Source: Nostoc sp. LEGE 06077
Lineage (GTDB): Bacteria > Cyanobacteriota > Cyanobacteriia > Cyanobacteriales > Nostocaceae
NCBI RefSeq assembly: GCF_015207705.1
Contig: NZ_JADEWI010000010.1
Span: 62,001 to 126,000, forward strand
DNA length: 64,000 bases
Direction: 5' to 3'
Within the stretch, counting starts at the first letter, position 1. Each line of letters starts with the position of its first letter. Below the pieces are notes generated by a model. It was not told the DNA's origin. It was given only the letters and a program-made list of their open reading frames with translations, and did not search any database. Positions 52,675-61,400 of the stretch are shown here, piece by piece. The translations under genes and the position numbers were made by a program.

Positions 52675-53094
52675 ATGGCACCTTTACCCGATTACCGCCC
52701 AAAACAACTGTCTGTAGGCCCCTTAGAAGCAGAAATTTTAAATATTGTCTGGGAACTTGGTTCTGCGACAGTTAAAGATGTACACGATCGCATTTTGGCT
52801 GATCCTAACCGAGAATTGGCTTATACTTCTGTCACCACAGTGCTGCGGCGACTCACAGAAAAAGGTTGGCTGGCCTGCGATAAACAAGGACGAGCTTTTT
52901 ATTGGCGACCATTGTTGAGTAAGCAACAAGCTCAAGTCATTAAAGCTCATGATCAATTACAACGATTTTTAGCGGTGGGTAATCCTGATGTCATCGCCGC
53001 TTTTGCCGATAGTCTGGATGAAAATGCGAGTCAGCAAATAGAAGCGATCGCCAAGCGCATTCAAGCTGCACGTCAAGCCAGGGAGGAACAATAA
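52675..53094 (+). CDS. BlaI/MecI-type repressor
   Basis: A 139-residue winged-helix repressor of the BlaI/MecI/CopY family. LSVGPLEAEILNIVWELG and ATVKDVHDRILADPNRELAY TS are the signature, followed by VTTVLRRLTEKGWLACDKQG. It binds operator DNA as a dimer and is removed by proteolysis triggered by the membrane sensor encoded next. The stop overlaps the next start (TAATG), so translation is coupled. Confidence 0.93.
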   Translation: MAPLPDYRPKQLSVGPLEAEILNIVWELGSATVKDVHDRILADPNRELAYTSVTTVLRRLTEKGWLACDKQGRAFYWRPLLSKQQAQVIKAHDQLQRFLAVGNPDVIAAFADSLDENASQQIEAIAKRIQAARQAREEQ

Positions 53095-53942
53095 TGCATC
53101 TAATCATGATTTTGACTGCGGTGACAGTCTCTTGGATATTGAGATGCTCTTGGGTAATTACCCCAGGTAATTGGAACGTGCGGTGGCGGAAAGCTCTATT
53201 TATCTTTCTATTTCCCCCGCTGTTGCTATTTATGACAGCGATCGCCCTGCTATGTATGGGGCCACAAGGTAAAATGGGTGGAACCTATACAGGCGGCTGG
53301 TTGAGCTATGACTTAGCATTTATTGCTTTGGGCTATTTTGCCTTTTTGGCTATTAAACTCACTTTCCAAGGTTGGCAATCTGTCGAATCTGCCCGTAATT
53401 CTCCCTTAGTCAATCTGGATGGTAACTTAGTCCGACTACTCAACACACCCGCATTGTTCGCTGGTCAGATTGGTTTTTGGCAACCAGAACTAGTAATTAG
53501 TCAAGGATTGCTCCAAACTCTTTCACCTGCTCATGTAGAAAGTGTCTTAGCACATGAGCAAGGACATCATTTTTACCGTGATACATTTTGGTTTTTCTGG
53601 CTGGGTTGGGTGCGTTCTTGCACCACTTGGCTACCGAATACAGATGAGTTGTGGCAAGAGTTACTTGTGTTAAGAGAACTGCGTGCCGATAGTTACGCTG
53701 TATCTCAAGTAGATCCATTGCTGTTAGCAGAATCGCTAGTGTTGGTTGTTAGCCAAACTTCTGTCTTACCAGAATCTGAGGTTTGCTGTGCGGCGTTGGG
53801 TACTGCTGTAGGCGATCGCCTGGAACAAAGAATAGATGCCTTACTCGCACCACCAGAACCTGCACCAACCATTAACTGGCAATCTTGGCAAGGATTTCTG
53901 TTGGCGTTTATACCTTTACTAACTGTGTTATTCCACACCTGA
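53094..53942 (+). CDS. BlaR1-like M56 membrane metallopeptidase
   Basis: A 282-residue membrane zinc protease of family M56. HEQGH in VLAHEQGHHFYRDTFWFFW is the HExxH site, and LRADSYAV supplies the third ligand Glu. Helices at about 5-20, 32-52, 75-92 and 260-280 anchor it. Unlike BlaR1 it has no C-terminal penicillin-binding sensor domain, so it probably responds to some other signal and releases the BlaI-type repressor. It overlaps the repressor gene by one base. Confidence 0.9.
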   Translation: MHLIMILTAVTVSWILRCSWVITPGNWNVRWRKALFIFLFPPLLLFMTAIALLCMGPQGKMGGTYTGGWLSYDLAFIALGYFAFLAIKLTFQGWQSVESARNSPLVNLDGNLVRLLNTPALFAGQIGFWQPELVISQGLLQTLSPAHVESVLAHEQGHHFYRDTFWFFWLGWVRSCTTWLPNTDELWQELLVLRELRADSYAVSQVDPLLLAESLVLVVSQTSVLPESEVCCAALGTAVGDRLEQRIDALLAPPEPAPTINWQSWQGFLLAFIPLLTVLFHT

Positions 53943-54346
53943 TAACTCGTTAATGTCGTTATTTGTGATTTTTGCTTACCACCAGACAAAGTTTGTGTGG
54001 CGAACTAATAGAAAGTTGTCGATAAGCTTTTGTGCTTACAAGTTGCACAATTGAAAATTTGGGTAAAAACTTCCAGTTCTCTCCCCTGCTCCTCTGCTCC
54101 CCTACCCCCTTGCGGTCTCAACAAGCAAGCTTTTGTGATTATTAGCTTATCGCCTGACCAAAATTTACTCAGGCTCAGATAAACATAATTTTTTGATTGA
54201 TAAATTTTTTGGAGACTTGGCATTACCAAGTCTCTATTCGTCTGTATCTCTTGAAAGACCACCATTTCAAACTAGAGGAGGATGTAAGTGATACTCTAGT
54301 TTTATAGTGTCTTAAGTAGTGTTGCGTAAAATAGGAGCATATACTC
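53943..54346. other. Intergenic region upstream of 54347 gene
   Basis: About 400 bp with low-complexity CCCCTGCTCC-type repeats and a hairpin AGACTTGG-CATTA-CCAAGTCT (54213-54233). The hairpin is preceded by a T run and followed by no strong one, so its role is unclear; it may lie in the leader of the next gene. No coding region was supported (an 86-codon leftward frame is repeat-derived). Confidence 0.4.
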
Positions 54347-54574
54347 ATGCATATATTAATGCAGGCGGCAGATTCAGTAGCAACAGGCGGAGGTAATTTT
54401 CCCTTTGCTTTTACATTGGTCTATGTAGTAGGCTTTATTGCTGCTGTCACCATTGGTTCTATTGCTTGGTACAATTCTAAACGCCCAGTGGGTTGGGAAA
54501 GCAAAGACCGTCCAGACTTTGTACCCAAGGTAGAAAAAGAAGAAACTCCGGGTCTAGGTGAACCGAAGTCATAA
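54347..54574 (+). CDS. Small single-pass membrane protein, possibly a photosystem II assembly factor
   Basis: A 75-residue protein with one membrane helix (FTLVYVVGFIAAVTIGSIAW) followed by a conserved cytosolic motif, WYNSKRPVGWESKDRPDFVPKV, and an acidic end. The sequence is very cyanobacterial and may correspond to the Psb35-type photosystem II stabiliser, but I am recalling this without being able to check, so no symbol is given. AT-rich DNA with an ATG-proximal AGGAG-like sequence precedes it. Confidence 0.7.
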   Translation: MHILMQAADSVATGGGNFPFAFTLVYVVGFIAAVTIGSIAWYNSKRPVGWESKDRPDFVPKVEKEETPGLGEPKS

Positions 54575-54579
54575 TAAGT

Positions 54580-54660
54580 CAATAGTCAACAGTCAAAGGT
54601 CAATGCTCAAAGTTTTAGAGTTGGGAATCTAGACTTTTGACTTTTGACTCTGGACTATAG
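54580..54660. repeat. Heptamer short tandem repeats (AGTCAAC/GACTTTT type)
   Basis: AGTCAATAGTCAACAGTCAA on the left and TTTTGACTTTTGACTCTGGA on the right form an inverted pair of heptamer repeats, of the kind found between many genes of heterocystous cyanobacteria. It separates the convergent genes on each side. Confidence 0.65.
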
Positions 54661-54662
54661 TG

Positions 54663-55088
54663 TTAATTTTGAACGTCGACCCAACGGCGATAAAGCTTTT
54701 GAATTTGTTTAAGCAACGTATTATGAACTGGTTGTTGAGCAGAATTATCTTGCTCGGCTAAATCCTGAAGTTGTGTCAGGAGTCTAGCTTCTTCGGTTGC
54801 GACTTCACCATCGCTATAAATTAAGCCGCTAATGGCTTCAATTAGACTTTCGCAATCTTCCAAGCTAGGGCGATCGCCCAGATATTCTTTCACCCAGGCG
54901 TAACATTCTTTTGGTTGCACGGGTACTAATTCGTACAACCAAGGCTTAATCTCTGGATCGCTTGCTAAACCTTTTGCTTGGGCAATTTCGCGGAGATACT
55001 GTCGTTCTTCTGGCTGAATTATCCCATCAATCCAAGCGGCTCCAATCAAGATTTTAACTAAGTTCTTTACATTGGAATCAGTAACCAT
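54663..55088 (-). CDS. TerB-like protein
   Basis: A 141-residue helical protein of the TerB (DjlA N-terminal-like) superfamily. Two internal similar halves carry acidic-rich motifs: LIGAAWIDGIIQPEERQYLR and ISGLIYSDGEVATEEARLL. DGxxxPEE/DGxxATEE are typical TerB metal- or partner-binding loops. Cyanobacterial TerB-like proteins are of unknown role, sometimes linked to tellurite or membrane stress. It lies 57 bp from the RsmB gene on the same strand and may be co-transcribed. Confidence 0.8.
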   Translation of the reverse strand: MVTDSNVKNLVKILIGAAWIDGIIQPEERQYLREIAQAKGLASDPEIKPWLYELVPVQPKECYAWVKEYLGDRPSLEDCESLIEAISGLIYSDGEVATEEARLLTQLQDLAEQDNSAQQPVHNTLLKQIQKLYRRWVDVQN

Positions 55089-55145
55089 TGTTGCCTCCTG
55101 TGGTAGATTGGGGCTTCCATCAAATCGTACAATCCCCAGCAGTAA

Positions 55146-56495
55146 TCACCCTGAATTATTAGTTTTTCTTAAGCGCACCATAAAAAAGCCATCCATATCC
55201 CAAAGATGAGGCCAGACTTTGAGCCAACCTTGAGGTGCAGCATAAACTGAATAGGGTGAACTCTCATCCAAAGGCTCAATCCGCCATTCCGAGTTTTCAG
55301 CCAAAAATCCCGAAATTACCGCTTCATTTTCGGCTAGATGCAGTGTACAGGTGGCATAAACTAATAAACCACCGTTTTTGACAAAATTTGATGTATGTGA
55401 GAGTAATTCCGTTTGCAGCAGTGAGAGTTCTTGGATAGATTCTGGTGTTTGTCGCCAACGTGCATCGGCGTGACGATGTAAGGTTCCTAAACCAGAACAT
55501 GGTGCATCTAGCAATACGCGATCGCCAATATTGTAAAATTGCGGCAAGTTACGACTGTCGCCAGTACAAATTTCAATTGAGTGCAAATTGAGTCGCCGCG
55601 CATTTTCTTGGAGTTTTCGCAGTCGGGAAGTAGTGCGATCGCACGCCCAAATTTTACCTTGATCCTGCATTAATTCGGCTATGTGCGTTGTTTTTCCCCC
55701 TGGGGCTGCACAGGTATCAATCACCACCTCACCCGGTTGAGGATCGAGTAAATGACTCACCAGTTGGGCGCTTGCATCTTGGACAACCCAGTAACCTTCG
55801 GTAAACCCAGGTAAATTTTGTATGCCTCCGGGACTGCTAGTTAACCGTAAGGCTTGGGGTAAATGGGGGATTCTTTGCGTGGAAATTCCCGCCGATGCTA
55901 AGGCTGTTTCTACTTGTTCTAAATTAGTGCGGAGTGGGTTGATGCGTAAATCGATTGTCGGGGTTTGGTTCATCCATGCACAAAGTTGTTCAGTTTCCGC
56001 CAAACCAATTTGGTCTAACCAAACTTGAATTATCCAGTCGGGGAAACTATGTAAAATCCCCAAACGTTCTACAGGATTTTCTGGTAATTTCAAAGGTTCA
56101 GGAGATTTTTCGGTCAGACGGAGGTACTGGCGTAACAAACCATTGACAAAACCAGTGAGTCCAGAAAAACCATTTTCCTTAGCGAGTTCCACTGTTGTAT
56201 TCACCGCCGCCGAGGGGGGAATGCGTTCTTGGTAGCGCAGTTGGTAAAAACCTAGATGCAGAATAGTACGCAGTTCTGGGGGTTGTTGGTGAGATTTTTT
56301 CGTGGCGAGTTGGTCAATGAGTGCATCGAGGGTGCGTAATCTGCGGACACTACCATAAACTAATTCTGTCGCTAGACGGCGATCGCTATCTGGCAATTTA
56401 AATTTTCGCAACACTCTATCTAGGGCAACATCAGCATAAGCCCCTTTGTGAACATCTCGCAAAGCAATAAAAGCTATTTGGCGGGGGTTAGTCAT
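55146..56495 (-). CDS. rsmB: RsmB, 16S rRNA m5C967 methyltransferase
   Basis: A 449-residue SAM-dependent methyltransferase that modifies C967 of 16S rRNA. The N-terminal NusB-like RNA-binding domain covers about 1-140 (ALRDVHKGAYADVALDRVL, and SAAVNTTVELAKENGFSGL). The catalytic domain has motif I DTCAAPGGKTTHIAELM, catalytic Cys of motif IV in LLDAPCSGLGTLHRHADARW, and a second Cys in LLVYATCTLHLAENE (motif VI), as in all RsmB/RsmF proteins. It is complete. The gene follows a repeat-rich spacer. Confidence 0.95.
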   Translation of the reverse strand: MTNPRQIAFIALRDVHKGAYADVALDRVLRKFKLPDSDRRLATELVYGSVRRLRTLDALIDQLATKKSHQQPPELRTILHLGFYQLRYQERIPPSAAVNTTVELAKENGFSGLTGFVNGLLRQYLRLTEKSPEPLKLPENPVERLGILHSFPDWIIQVWLDQIGLAETEQLCAWMNQTPTIDLRINPLRTNLEQVETALASAGISTQRIPHLPQALRLTSSPGGIQNLPGFTEGYWVVQDASAQLVSHLLDPQPGEVVIDTCAAPGGKTTHIAELMQDQGKIWACDRTTSRLRKLQENARRLNLHSIEICTGDSRNLPQFYNIGDRVLLDAPCSGLGTLHRHADARWRQTPESIQELSLLQTELLSHTSNFVKNGGLLVYATCTLHLAENEAVISGFLAENSEWRIEPLDESSPYSVYAAPQGWLKVWPHLWDMDGFFMVRLRKTNNSG

Positions 56496-56891
56496 AAGTT
56501 TTCATCTACCCCCGTTGACTTGGCAGGGCTGTATTATTCTATCAGTATGGTGGTAAGGGCAAACGGCCGTTCGCCCTCAATATAGCTGCGGTATACACAC
56601 AAGCGGGACAGGTTCAACCACATCCCGCCTTGAACTAAAGTTACAGGCTCATAGCCAAAGTCTACTTTAGTAGACTGGAATCAATTTCTTTTTGAGTCCT
56701 CTTGAGAGGACTTCCGCTATTAGACTCGGAATAAATTCCGAGGCGGGACGATGCACTCAACCCAGATTTATGTGTACACCATAGCCTTGGCAAGGGGAGG
56801 GTGCGCGACAGCGCGGGTGGGGTGTATTTCATCTGCCTGAGAATTGCTATACTTCATCAGTAGTATAATTGCCTTTACCTCATAACAACTA
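56496..56891. repeat. Repeat-rich spacer with three successive hairpins
   Basis: About 400 bp with no gene. Three short perfect palindromes follow each other: AGTCTACT-TT-AGTAGACT (56659-56676), AGTCCTCT-TG-AGAGGACT (56695-56712) and CTCGGAAT-AA-ATTCCGAG (56725-56742). Each has 8 bp arms and a two-base loop. The stem sequences differ, but the architecture repeats, as in a known family of palindromic elements between Nostoc genes. A further GC-rich palindrome (GCGCGACAGCGC) lies near 56803-56814. Confidence 0.7.
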
Positions 56892-58337
56892 TCAAGAGCT
56901 ATGAGGGTCGACACTGCCAATTTCAAACTCACAAGCTCTAGAAACTAACTCTGGAGGTAATTTATCAAAGCTGACTAGTGGTAAATGAGAAGAGTCGTTG
57001 ATTAATTCTTTAGCTAATAAGAAACCAGCAATTGTCCAGGTTTGATACTTCCTAGCTTGTTTGCCAATTAGTCTACCTTTTTTACCATCATAATATTCTG
57101 GCCATTCATCTTCACCAATCCGTGCTTCCGCAATTTCAATTGCTTTTCTAGCCAAATGGACTTTACCAGTTTTAATCGCTGCTGCTGTCAACATCCACAT
57201 TAAGACAGGCCAACTACCAGCATTATGATAAGACCAAGGTATATTTTTGGGGTCACATCCAGTCACAATTCTATACTCTTCATGTTCTAAAGCTGGGAAA
57301 CAGATTTTCATTGGCATATCTCCCACCAAATCGTCCCATCTTTCATCAATGAGATTCATGATTGCTTGTGACTGTTCTTCTGTAGCTAGATCAGAAATAA
57401 TTGCCATCAAGTTACCCAAGGCAAAAAAGCGAGTGTCCAGCTGTGATGGCCCAACATTACCTGCTAAATAACCACCTTTTCTGGATAGCCATTTATCTAA
57501 TTCATAATAGGGAATAGAGTCTACATAGATATTAAATAGATTAACTGCCGCTTTGCCATACTCTTCACTTTTGAAGCGATAAATGGCATTTAAGCGATTA
57601 ATATCTATCCAATAATGCTGACGGATATGGGCGCATAAAAGTGGTAAACGATTATCAATTGCGGCCACAATATCTTGATTGCCTTTACAAATTAGTAATT
57701 CCCGCGATGCCCGCAGTGCTGTGTAGAATAAAACTTGGATTTCTAGAGGATGACCATATATACCCATGCGACGGTCAATCATACAAGCACCGTCGGGAAC
57801 TAACAGTGTTGGGTACATATCAAAACGATTCGCCAAACAAATTTCCATAATCAAGCGAATGCCATTTTGAAATTCTGGCTGATAGGCTATGGAAAAATCT
57901 TTTGTCGCTACAACATAAGCACGTAATAAAATAATCCACCAGAGACAAGAATCCACAGGTGTAACTCTGGCGATCGCGTGTTCACCAAAATCTGCTTCTA
58001 AATATTCTTCGCCATTATCTAATACAACTTTGAAGCTGGCTGGAATTAAACCTCTCCCCGGTTTATAGGCATCTAATTGCCTTTCTTTTGGTTGTAACTT
58101 TAACGTTTCTTCCAAAAAGTTGCGAACAATATCTGTTCTACCTTTAGCGAGAAAAATTAATGCTGAAGAGACAAAATCTCGAATAAAACACTGGTCATAA
58201 TTGAGTGCTTCTACAGATTCATCATAAGCTGCTACTGTGCCAATCGGTCGTCCCTGATAGTAGAGAATCGATTTTTCTAGTGCTTCCCATGCTGCTTTTT
58301 CTGTATTTTCATCTGTTAATAAATTCTCTATTTGCAT
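56892..58337 (-). CDS. GH100 alkaline/neutral invertase
   Basis: A 481-residue cytosolic invertase of glycoside hydrolase family 100 that splits sucrose into glucose and fructose. Opening block: [20 protein letters not shown], then [21 protein letters not shown] with the acid/base region. The (alpha/alpha)6 barrel markers include [41 protein letters not shown] (approximately), [19 protein letters not shown] and [13 protein letters not shown]. Heterocystous cyanobacteria have two such genes (invA and invB), with invB required in heterocysts; which one this is cannot be told from sequence alone. Confidence 0.93.
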   Translation of the reverse strand: MQIENLLTDENTEKAAWEALEKSILYYQGRPIGTVAAYDESVEALNYDQCFIRDFVSSALIFLAKGRTDIVRNFLEETLKLQPKERQLDAYKPGRGLIPASFKVVLDNGEEYLEADFGEHAIARVTPVDSCLWWIILLRAYVVATKDFSIAYQPEFQNGIRLIMEICLANRFDMYPTLLVPDGACMIDRRMGIYGHPLEIQVLFYTALRASRELLICKGNQDIVAAIDNRLPLLCAHIRQHYWIDINRLNAIYRFKSEEYGKAAVNLFNIYVDSIPYYELDKWLSRKGGYLAGNVGPSQLDTRFFALGNLMAIISDLATEEQSQAIMNLIDERWDDLVGDMPMKICFPALEHEEYRIVTGCDPKNIPWSYHNAGSWPVLMWMLTAAAIKTGKVHLARKAIEIAEARIGEDEWPEYYDGKKGRLIGKQARKYQTWTIAGFLLAKELINDSSHLPLVSFDKLPPELVSRACEFEIGSVDPHSS

Positions 58338-59069
58338 TGCCTAAAAAACTCCATGCAGGTTGTATGTTCGTAGTAAATGCGCCTTATTGTCTAATTTTCT
58401 GCCATCCTCATCATAACAAAGAGAATTTATATAACCGCAGAAATAGTATCTTCTTCAAGCCAATATTTATGATTGTAACTAACAGTTTTTCAGCAATTAC
58501 AACGTTAATTATTTTGCTGGAATTTGATAATGCTTTTGGTGAATTCCATTTATAATTTTCTCACCTCTAGCAAGAAAGTTAATACTGAAAATAATTAGAC
58601 AAGATATATTATCTGATTAAGTAATGTTCTGTTTTTCTGCTAGAACCAGTTATATCAATCAAACTATATCTCGCAACCTATTTAAATGCTATATCCAGCT
58701 TAAATAGTTTTCAGTATAATTACGTATAGTAATTATGTTTTGGAAACTAAAATTTTAATTTTCCCCTATAGACTAATAATTTATAACCTTTTTTGAGAAT
58801 GTGCAAGATAAATTGCTATAAAATTTGAGAAGTCAATACCTCAAAAGAAGTATAAACACCTGACTATAGTGAGATTTTTTAATTAAAAAAGCCCCATAAA
58901 TTGCTAAAAATTGAGTATTTTTCCTTAAAATTTCTATTAGTAGTTAAATATACTGTAGCAATAATACTGTCATTCCCATGTGATAGATTTTGAGTAACTT
59001 TTGAGTTTAGATGAGCAACAGTTGCTACTCAAAATCAACACTGAAAACTAGGTTTTTAGCAGTTTATGC
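58338..59069. other. Gene-free AT-rich region
   Basis: About 730 bp of AT-rich DNA. A 116-codon rightward frame (58205-58555) mainly overlaps the invertase gene and is not convincing. Direct and inverted repeats are weak. Upstream regulatory sites of the leftward invertase gene must lie in the first part. Confidence 0.45.
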
Positions 59070-60248
59070 TTACAACCAATATTTGTATGCAGCATAAGCC
59101 ATAGTTACCACTCCCGTTAAAATTGCTGACTCATCAACTTCAAATTCGGGATGGTGTAATGGGTGATTGATCATTCTATCTTTGTAACCTACACCCAAGC
59201 GAAACATCGAGCCAGGAACGTGTTCTAAATAAACAGAAAAATCTTCCGCACCGAGAGAAGGTTCGGGTAAAACTTGGACGCGATCGCTACTCCAGGCTTC
59301 TTCTGCTACTGATTGCAATAATTGTGTTAAAGAATAATCATTTTGGACGCTGGGGACACCTTCACGGTAATTAACTTGGTACTTTGCGCCATAAGCATGA
59401 CAGACATTTGCCACAATATTTTCAATCCAATGGGGGAGATTGGCGCGGGTTTCGGGATGAAGCGATCGCACTGTTCCCCACAACTGCACTTGATCAGCAA
59501 TTACATTGGGCGCTCTACCACCCTGAATTTTCCCAATACTCAACACTACCGGACGCAAAGGATTCTGAGTCCGGCTAATGGCTTGTTGTAAAGCAGTAAT
59601 AACTTGAGAAGCAATCCAAATCGCGTCAATTGCTTCATGGGGACGTGCGCCGTGTCCAGATTCACCAATAATCGTAATCTCTAAATCATCCGCCGCAGCT
59701 GTCAACGCCCCGTAACGGATACCAATCGAACCTGCGGGTATAGAAGGAAAAACGTGAACTCCTAAAATAGCAGAAACATTCTCCATTGCCTGATCTTGCA
59801 CCATCCAGTGCGCTCCTTGGGCAATTTCCTCGGCTGCTTGAAATAAAAAGCGTACCTTACCGCCCAATTCATCAGCGACTTGAGACAATACCATTGCTGT
59901 ACCTAACCCGACGGTGGTATGAACATCATGACCACAAGCGTGCATTACGCCCTCATTCCGGGAAGCATATTCTAAACCTGTACGTTCTTGGATGGGTAAA
60001 GCATCCATGTCCGTCCGAATAGCTAATAAACGATGATCAGCACCTGTACCCTGCACTTCCCCAATCACACCAGTTTTACCCACACCTTCTTGCACATGGA
60101 GACCACTAGACGACAGAACCCCAGCTACAAAAGCAGCTGTTTGGTACTCTTGACCGCTTAGTTCTGGATGAGAGTGCAGATGACGGCGAATTTCAACTAA
60201 CCGAGGCGCTAGTTTTGTGGCTATATCTTTAATACGGGATAGCATCAA
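59070..60248 (-). CDS. M20 family amidohydrolase
   Basis: A 392-residue zinc-dependent (M20D) amidohydrolase, similar to hippurate and indoleacetyl-amino-acid hydrolases and N-acetyl-amino-acid deacylases. Metal ligands and catalytic residues are seen in MHACGHDVHTTVGLGTAMVL (His, Asp, His), LFQAAEEIAQGAHWMVQD (Glu catalytic) and LGAEDFSVYL. The lid/dimerisation domain covers about 180-290. N-terminus RRHLHSHPELSGQEYQTAAF is typical. The natural substrate is unknown. Confidence 0.92.
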   Translation of the reverse strand: MMLSRIKDIATKLAPRLVEIRRHLHSHPELSGQEYQTAAFVAGVLSSSGLHVQEGVGKTGVIGEVQGTGADHRLLAIRTDMDALPIQERTGLEYASRNEGVMHACGHDVHTTVGLGTAMVLSQVADELGGKVRFLFQAAEEIAQGAHWMVQDQAMENVSAILGVHVFPSIPAGSIGIRYGALTAAADDLEITIIGESGHGARPHEAIDAIWIASQVITALQQAISRTQNPLRPVVLSIGKIQGGRAPNVIADQVQLWGTVRSLHPETRANLPHWIENIVANVCHAYGAKYQVNYREGVPSVQNDYSLTQLLQSVAEEAWSSDRVQVLPEPSLGAEDFSVYLEHVPGSMFRLGVGYKDRMINHPLHHPEFEVDESAILTGVVTMAYAAYKYWL

Positions 60249-60307
60249 TCAATTTTAGTTCAGAGCTTTGTTCCCATGATAAAGAACTGTCCCTGAACAA
60301 AATGTTC

Positions 60308-60352
60308 TTTATCAAAGGGAACAGGGAACAAGGAATAGGGAACAGTAGACAA
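60308..60352. repeat. Heptamer repeat, GGGAACA type
   Basis: Four near-copies of GGGAACA in tandem (AGGGAACAGGGAACAAGGAA then AGGGAACA). The same heptamer, inverted, is seen near 2730 (GTTCCCTGTTTCC), so it is a dispersed short repeat. Confidence 0.65.
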
Positions 60353-60436
60353 GAATTTAAACCATCTCCACTTCCAACTCCCGGTTGGTGAGCGAACTTG
60401 TACTGAGCGCAGTCGAAGTAGCCGAACCACCACGCC

Positions 60437-61024
60437 CTATTTCTTACTTTCCACGTCCTCTGACTGGGTATAACAAGTTGTACCCCGAATATTGTCACCT
60501 GTAAATTTATTACATTGCTTGGGAATTACACGCTCAGATGACCACCAGTAAGGCTTATCAGAAGTGACGTTACCAACGGGTAAGGTAGTTAGTCGGAAGT
60601 TTGCCCCCCGAAAATTGGTTAAATATAACTTTGCACCAGAAAGATTTGTCGCTGTCAAATTAGCACCGATAAAACCGGTAAAAGATAAATCAGTATTTTC
60701 TAAGGATGCTGATGTTAAATTTGTACCTGTTAAAGATGCTCCTGCGAGATTAGCAGATTTTAGCACTGCACCTTCAAGATTTGCGCCAGTCAAATCTGCA
60801 TTCGAGAGATTCGTCTGAGATAAATTTGCGCCCTTTAAATTAGCCCCGCGCAAGTTTGCACCAGCTAAATTAGCTTGAGTTAGGTCAACACCACTCAAAT
60901 CACACCTCGGACAAACACCAGATTTTTTTAACTGTTCTAGGTCTTGCGGGTTCAGCCCCAAGGCTTTTTCTGTTAGCCCCGTACAAACTAGTAGAGCAAC
61001 AAGGCTGGCTATCTGGAGTTTCAT
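60437..61024 (-). CDS. Secreted pentapeptide-repeat protein
   Basis: A 195-residue protein with a signal peptide (IASLVALLVCTGLTEKALG) and about 18 consecutive pentapeptide repeats A(D/N)LXX from about residue 45 to 140 (QANLAGANLRGANLKGANLS). These form a right-handed quadrilateral beta helix. After the helix comes a short Cys-containing domain (CNKFTGDNIRGTTCYT). The start also has a CPRCDLSGVDL motif. Such proteins are common in cyanobacteria, usually periplasmic or lumenal, and of unknown role. Confidence 0.85.
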   Translation of the reverse strand: MKLQIASLVALLVCTGLTEKALGLNPQDLEQLKKSGVCPRCDLSGVDLTQANLAGANLRGANLKGANLSQTNLSNADLTGANLEGAVLKSANLAGASLTGTNLTSASLENTDLSFTGFIGANLTATNLSGAKLYLTNFRGANFRLTTLPVGNVTSDKPYWWSSERVIPKQCNKFTGDNIRGTTCYTQSEDVESKK

Positions 61025-61251
61025 AATTTTTACGGATATTCTGATGGGTGATAAGTTAAGCGTAGAGTTACTGCCATACTTAACATATACACATATACCG
61101 CTGACTCAGCAAATCCTAGCAATGAAGTGGTGATGAAGAAGCTATAAAAATAGTATAAATTCTGATTTTTAGACTACACAAAACCAAATTTAGGTTTTAA
61201 AATCGAATCGTAAGGAACTATACAGAACTCATTATAGACTATCAAATATCT

Positions 61252-61290
61252 GATCCCCCCAGCTAGATGAACAAAGTAGCTGGGGGGATC
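61252..61290. terminator. GC-rich hairpin between kinase and pentapeptide genes
   Basis: Arms GATCCCCCCAGCTA (61252-61265) and TAGCTGGGGGGATC (61277-61290) are perfect over 14 bp. The right side is followed by TTGTTTT, and the left by an AT-rich stretch, so it could end transcription both of the leftward kinase gene (stop 61401) and of any rightward transcript. It is the strongest hairpin in this part of the window. Confidence 0.65.
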
Positions 61291-61312
61291 TTGTTTTAGG
61301 CATTTATACCAT

Positions 61313-61325
61313 CAGGACTTACGCA
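61313..61325. mobile_element. Single end of the TAGGACTTACGCA MITE family
   Basis: CAGGACTTACGCA matches the terminal repeat of the elements at 40680 and 48052 except for its first base. No matching second end is seen within 100 bp, so it is probably a truncated copy. Confidence 0.5.
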
Positions 61326-61400
61326 GGAACGTTAGTTTTGGGGTAAGGGGTGTAAAGATTTTGAACCTCTCTACCTCTGCACCCCTGCAAACGCAATGAG

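Noticed and set aside
53094-53942. A beta-lactam-sensing BlaR1
   Set aside because: The C-terminal penicillin-binding domain is absent; only the M56 protease and repressor are present, so the trigger is not assumed to be a beta-lactam.
54005-54265. 86-codon leftward frame downstream of the M56 gene
   Set aside because: Encoded by a low-complexity intergenic repeat; no conserved features.
58205-58555. 116-codon rightward frame over the invertase start
   Set aside because: Largely antisense to the invertase gene and into AT-rich DNA without a ribosome binding site.
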